From contig NZ_JAUSZM010000003.1 of the NCBI RefSeq assembly GCF_030817655.1, positions 3,844,001-3,908,000 on the forward strand: a stretch of 64,000 nucleotides of DNA, given 5' to 3'. The stretch is from Streptomyces sp. V4I2 (GTDB lineage Bacteria; Actinomycetota; Actinomycetes; Streptomycetales; Streptomycetaceae). Shown in pieces: positions 61,062 to 64,000 of the stretch; the first letter of the stretch is position 1, and each line of letters opens with the position of its first letter. Position numbers and translations under genes: made by a program. A model generated the notes under the pieces. That model was not told where the DNA came from, did no database searches, and worked only from the letters and a program-made list of their open reading frames with translations.

Positions 61062-63512
61062 CTACGCCTTTTCGCCGACGCTGAGCATTTCGGTGACCGC
61101 TGGTTGCGGGCCACTTCTCCAGCCGTCTTCGACTGCTTTGAGGACTGCCGCCCGGGTATCCCTCGCCCATGCGTTCTGACTGGTGGCAAGGACGATTTCG
61201 TCTGCGCTGAGAATCTGGGCGGCTCGCACGAGTCTGGCGGCCGACTCCTGGGTGCCGTACTTCTTCCCTTTGAGGGTGTTGTTGGACTTGGCTTCGCCGA
61301 CGATGATCCGCCCGTCGGCGACCAGACAGAGGTCAATCTCGATGGAATCGTCCGAGTCGGTGATTTCCAACTCGGGCGACCACAGCACGGAAGAGGCCTT
61401 CTGCCGCAGCTGGTCAGCGGCAAGCAGCGGGACGTCGCCATTGCTACGCAGCAGGTTGCGGACGACCTGATCGATCGCGTAGTACCAATGCGGCTCGGCA
61501 TCCTTCGCGTACCACCGGCCTCTCGTGACACCACTGGTGTGCCCGCAAGCTTCGCAGTCGAAGGTGGATCCGACCAGCTCGATGCGGTAGAAGGCCTCGA
61601 AGTGGCAGCGGGCGCAGTTGAGCAGCAGACCGCGGCGCACCACATTCACGTCCAAGAGCCGGTCCGCAAGGTCACGGGCCTCGAAGATGTCGATGTCCAG
61701 TGTTGTCCTGATGTCCTCGAGGGCGACGTAGCCGTCACCCCGGACCGCATAGCCGACGCCATAGTCACCGTCACGTTTGGTTTTGGGGGGCAGGAAGGAA
61801 TTGAGCACTGTGCGAACCGGACCGGTCAGGTCGGCCGCGAGTGCCTCGGGAGATCCCCACATCTCCGCCGCGATAGCGGCGCGGCGTCCCGCGTCCGAGC
61901 GCTCCACCGTGGCACCGCGTGCGCGGGCCAGTTCCTCGAACACCTTGTCCGCCGACGGAAAGTGCAGCAGGGGGCGGGCATACCGGGCGTCGGGAGTCGC
62001 GAAGCCCATGTTCGCGGAGATGAACGTGACCGACTGCCGACCTGCGCGCACAACAGCGTCGGGCAAGCCCCCTGTTTCCTGAGTCAGGCACGAACTGCTC
62101 AGGGCGGTACGGGCGGGGAGCGTGTGACGCGACAGCCAGACATCGACGTACCAGTGCAGCTCTGGCCCGATATGCGTGGCTGCTTCGGCTTCGGGCAGCT
62201 GAAGCGGGGCCAGGATCGAAACGCCGTCGGCCTCCTGGCCCGTGGGCGCGCTCTGGCGAAGCTGATAGGAGACGGGGTCCGCCAGCAGCGACATCGCATC
62301 GTGTTCGGCAACGGCGGAAGGGCTGACCGCTTGGGCCTTGCGGATCTCCAAGGGCACAGGCGAGCCATCATCGACCTGCATGGTCATCCCTGCAAAGGGT
62401 CGGTTGAGGTCGTCGGCCAGTGCCTCCAGTACTTCGTGAGGCTCACTGACGCTTGTCACCAGCACCGGGAGATCGTCGTCATCGTGGAGCGTCTGGAGGG
62501 TATGGAGAGCGTTCTTGATCACTCCCCGGTAGGGGCCATCATCTGCCAGCATGCGGGTCGGGATCCAGGCGCCATGCCCGTACTGGCGATCACACAGCAT
62601 CGCCAGAGCGTGATCCTCGGCGGTCTCTCCGACCACGCACACCGCGGGGCCTGGAGGATAGGAGGACAGCCGCGTCGTCCAACGCCCGGTGTGCGCGAAG
62701 GGCGTGGCCGCCATGAACTCGTCGGCGGTCAGCTCCTGCGGCGAGTCCCCGTTGGCCACCGTGCGGAAGCGGCTGCCGAGATCCCATCCGATTGCTCGCG
62801 GCTTGCCGGTGATGGCCAGGTGGATCAGTGCGGGCAGGTCCTCGTCCTCAACCGGCAACTCCATGATGTTCTCGTCCGGCCGGGCTGCCGCGTCGGCCGA
62901 GCCGAGCCGTGTCTCCACCATCAGTGCGATCGCCGGATCCACACGGGACAGATCGAGTGTGAACATCTGGTCGTCCGGGGGCACGGACACGGTCGCCAAG
63001 CTGCCGCGGGAGTCGTGCTCCTGGCCCAGATTGCGGACGTTGTGCGCCTCGAAGCGCTGCTTGTTCTGGCGAACCCCCTTGAACGGGGAACACCAGCCGT
63101 CCAGTTGACCAGCCAGTCCCTCCCAGCGCGGCATCTGAAGCGACAGGGAACTCAGGCGGTTCCAGGTGGTGTCACTGCTCTCGTCAGGGGTTGCGTACTG
63201 GGCGACCATCCGGTCACGCACCGTGGGATCCATACGTGCCGCATCCGCCAGCGTCGGCACCAAGCCAGCTACATGGTCGGGGTCGTAGTTCCTGAGTGAG
63301 GGCAGCAGGCCGCTGTGAGTGGTGGCCTGTTCCGTCTCGCCGGACACGGGCAGGATCACCGCTCCCGAGCCGCCCCACACCCTCGACACCTGCGTCACAG
63401 CACAGCGCGCCATGTATACCCAGTCCGCCATGGGCCGGTACGCCAAGGCGAAACGGGGAGCACGCAACCGGGCCCCGACGGGTCGGTATTCCAGCTGCTT
63501 CATCAGGGTCAT
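61062..63512 (-). CDS. Large protein with C-terminal zinc ribbon and PD-(D/E)XK-like domain
   Basis: 816 residues. The first 600 residues are unlike any family I recognise. A four-Cys ribbon (LNCARCHFEAF and CEACGHTSG, about 630-650) is followed by a nuclease-like region: IEIDLCLVADGRIIVGEAKS (about 735-755) has the Asp and Glu-X-Lys of PD-(D/E)XK enzymes. ATG 63512 chosen; ATG 63503 possible. It follows the HTH/coiled-coil gene by 34 bases. Probably a DNA-targeting component of a defence or mobile-element module whose other genes lie beyond the right edge. Confidence 0.75.
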   Translation of the reverse strand: MTLMKQLEYRPVGARLRAPRFALAYRPMADWVYMARCAVTQVSRVWGGSGAVILPVSGETEQATTHSGLLPSLRNYDPDHVAGLVPTLADAARMDPTVRDRMVAQYATPDESSDTTWNRLSSLSLQMPRWEGLAGQLDGWCSPFKGVRQNKQRFEAHNVRNLGQEHDSRGSLATVSVPPDDQMFTLDLSRVDPAIALMVETRLGSADAAARPDENIMELPVEDEDLPALIHLAITGKPRAIGWDLGSRFRTVANGDSPQELTADEFMAATPFAHTGRWTTRLSSYPPGPAVCVVGETAEDHALAMLCDRQYGHGAWIPTRMLADDGPYRGVIKNALHTLQTLHDDDDLPVLVTSVSEPHEVLEALADDLNRPFAGMTMQVDDGSPVPLEIRKAQAVSPSAVAEHDAMSLLADPVSYQLRQSAPTGQEADGVSILAPLQLPEAEAATHIGPELHWYVDVWLSRHTLPARTALSSSCLTQETGGLPDAVVRAGRQSVTFISANMGFATPDARYARPLLHFPSADKVFEELARARGATVERSDAGRRAAIAAEMWGSPEALAADLTGPVRTVLNSFLPPKTKRDGDYGVGYAVRGDGYVALEDIRTTLDIDIFEARDLADRLLDVNVVRRGLLLNCARCHFEAFYRIELVGSTFDCEACGHTSGVTRGRWYAKDAEPHWYYAIDQVVRNLLRSNGDVPLLAADQLRQKASSVLWSPELEITDSDDSIEIDLCLVADGRIIVGEAKSNNTLKGKKYGTQESAARLVRAAQILSADEIVLATSQNAWARDTRAAVLKAVEDGWRSGPQPAVTEMLSVGEKA

Positions 63513-63546
63513 GGCATCCCATTGTGCGCGAGGGCGTACTGATTTC

Positions 63547-63996
63547 TCAGCGACGTTGCCGAGGACCCCGTGAGCGCAGGGGCGTGACAACGGCTGAGGC
63601 ATCCTTGTCGAGCTGCTGCCGTAGGGCTTCGTTGTCGTGGAAGAGAGCCGCGATGGCGGTGTGGGCGGCCTTGAGCTTTGTCTCCAGAAGTGTGCACTCC
63701 TGAGTCTTCTTGGTCAGTCGCTTCTTGAGGTCGGCGATGGTTGCATCGCGCTTGGCCTCACCAGGAGTGGTCTTGCCGTGGGCAGCAAGGTGAGCGTCCC
63801 ATTCAGCCAGAATCGCGTGAGCCCGGTTCATGGTCGCTCTACTGACCTGGGCTTCTTTATAGAGGTTCTCTTTCGTGAGGCGGCCGTCGGTCCGCTGCGG
63901 GCGCCCTTCGAAGAGGCGGGTCATCGCGGCTCGCAGCGCGGCGGCGGTTTTGGGACTGACCTGATCTTTGAGGTCACCGTCGGCGGGGCCGGTCAC
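63547..63996 (-). CDS. HTH and coiled-coil protein (start near or beyond window edge)
   Basis: At least 149 residues. An N-terminal helix-turn-helix-like part (LTKENLYKEAQVSRATMNRA, about 40-60) and a heptad-rich coiled coil (about 85-130, ATIADLKKRLTKKTQECTLL), ending in a basic tail. This layout resembles KfrA-like or transposon-accessory DNA-binding proteins. A GTG at 63996 is the last visible possible start, but the frame may extend past the window. Same strand and probable operon as the zinc-ribbon/nuclease gene. Confidence 0.65.
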   Translation of the reverse strand: MTGPADGDLKDQVSPKTAAALRAAMTRLFEGRPQRTDGRLTKENLYKEAQVSRATMNRAHAILAEWDAHLAAHGKTTPGEAKRDATIADLKKRLTKKTQECTLLETKLKAAHTAIAALFHDNEALRQQLDKDASAVVTPLRSRGPRQRR

Positions 63997-64000
63997 TGGG

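Noticed and set aside
61000..63299. Long plus-strand frame opposite the zinc-ribbon/nuclease gene
   Set aside because: The minus-strand reading has coherent Cys motifs and nuclease residues; the plus-strand reading is antisense.
1..64000. CRISPR array, rRNA, tRNA or insertion-sequence transposase
   Set aside because: No regular short-repeat and spacer pattern, no recognisable tRNA cloverleaf or rRNA sequence, and no DDE or tyrosine/serine recombinase motifs were found while reading the window.

Overview
The window looks like a chromosomal segment of a Streptomyces species. GC content is very high with strong third-position G/C bias. The gene order HIT protein, ribonuclease Z, deaminase, tricorn protease, RsmE, nitronate monooxygenase, DnaJ2, HrcA, HemW, long-chain acyl-CoA ligase, LepA, S20, HolA and ComEC is, from memory, the order of a conserved Streptomyces core segment. 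No rRNA, tRNA, CRISPR array or transposase was recognised.

Left half (1 to about 30.57 kb) is core genome. It holds an adenine/adenosine deaminase, RNase Z and a HIT hydrolase in one operon, and a tricorn protease gene broken by a 1-base frameshift. A lipoprotein, the rsmE operon and the HrcA-DnaJ2 heat-shock operon with an exact CIRCE operator follow. Next come a metallo-hydrolase, a DUF3097 protein and hemW. A SpoIIE phosphatase stands divergent to a giant HAMP-repeat hybrid kinase plus response regulator, an arrangement like the OsaC/OsaA/OsaB osmotic-stress locus. The segment ends with an acyl-CoA ligase, lepA divergent from rpsT, holA, a YceI protein, an arylamine N-acetyltransferase and the 3' end of comEC.

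At about 30.57 kb comEC stops being homologous in mid metallo-beta-lactamase domain, and accessory DNA runs to the right edge (more than 33 kb). It reads as a defence or mobile island of several modules: (a) a low-GC cassette (31 to 34.8 kb) with a CHAT-protease/TPR gene coupled to a single-TM protein, flanked by a 34-bp imperfect direct repeat and followed by a second comEC fragment; (b) a sigma factor plus membrane protein pair; (c) a four-gene operon with an unknown protein, an HTH-ImmA/IrrE protease, a small possible RuvC-fold protein and a Ser/Thr kinase; (d) a three-gene set resembling an ABC three-component system; (e) a sigma-like protein, a Z1 ATPase and a helicase-nuclease; (f) a UvrD-type helicase with two Streptomyces-type partners; (g) an XRE regulator with three copies of a 17-bp operator, divergent from a Cys-rich protein; (h) a large zinc-ribbon/PD-(D/E)XK protein beside an HTH/coiled-coil protein at the edge.

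Two genes (tricorn and Z1) carry a +1 shift in a five-base G/C run, which could be mutation or sequencing error. All functions are read from sequence motifs and remembered families; no database search was run.
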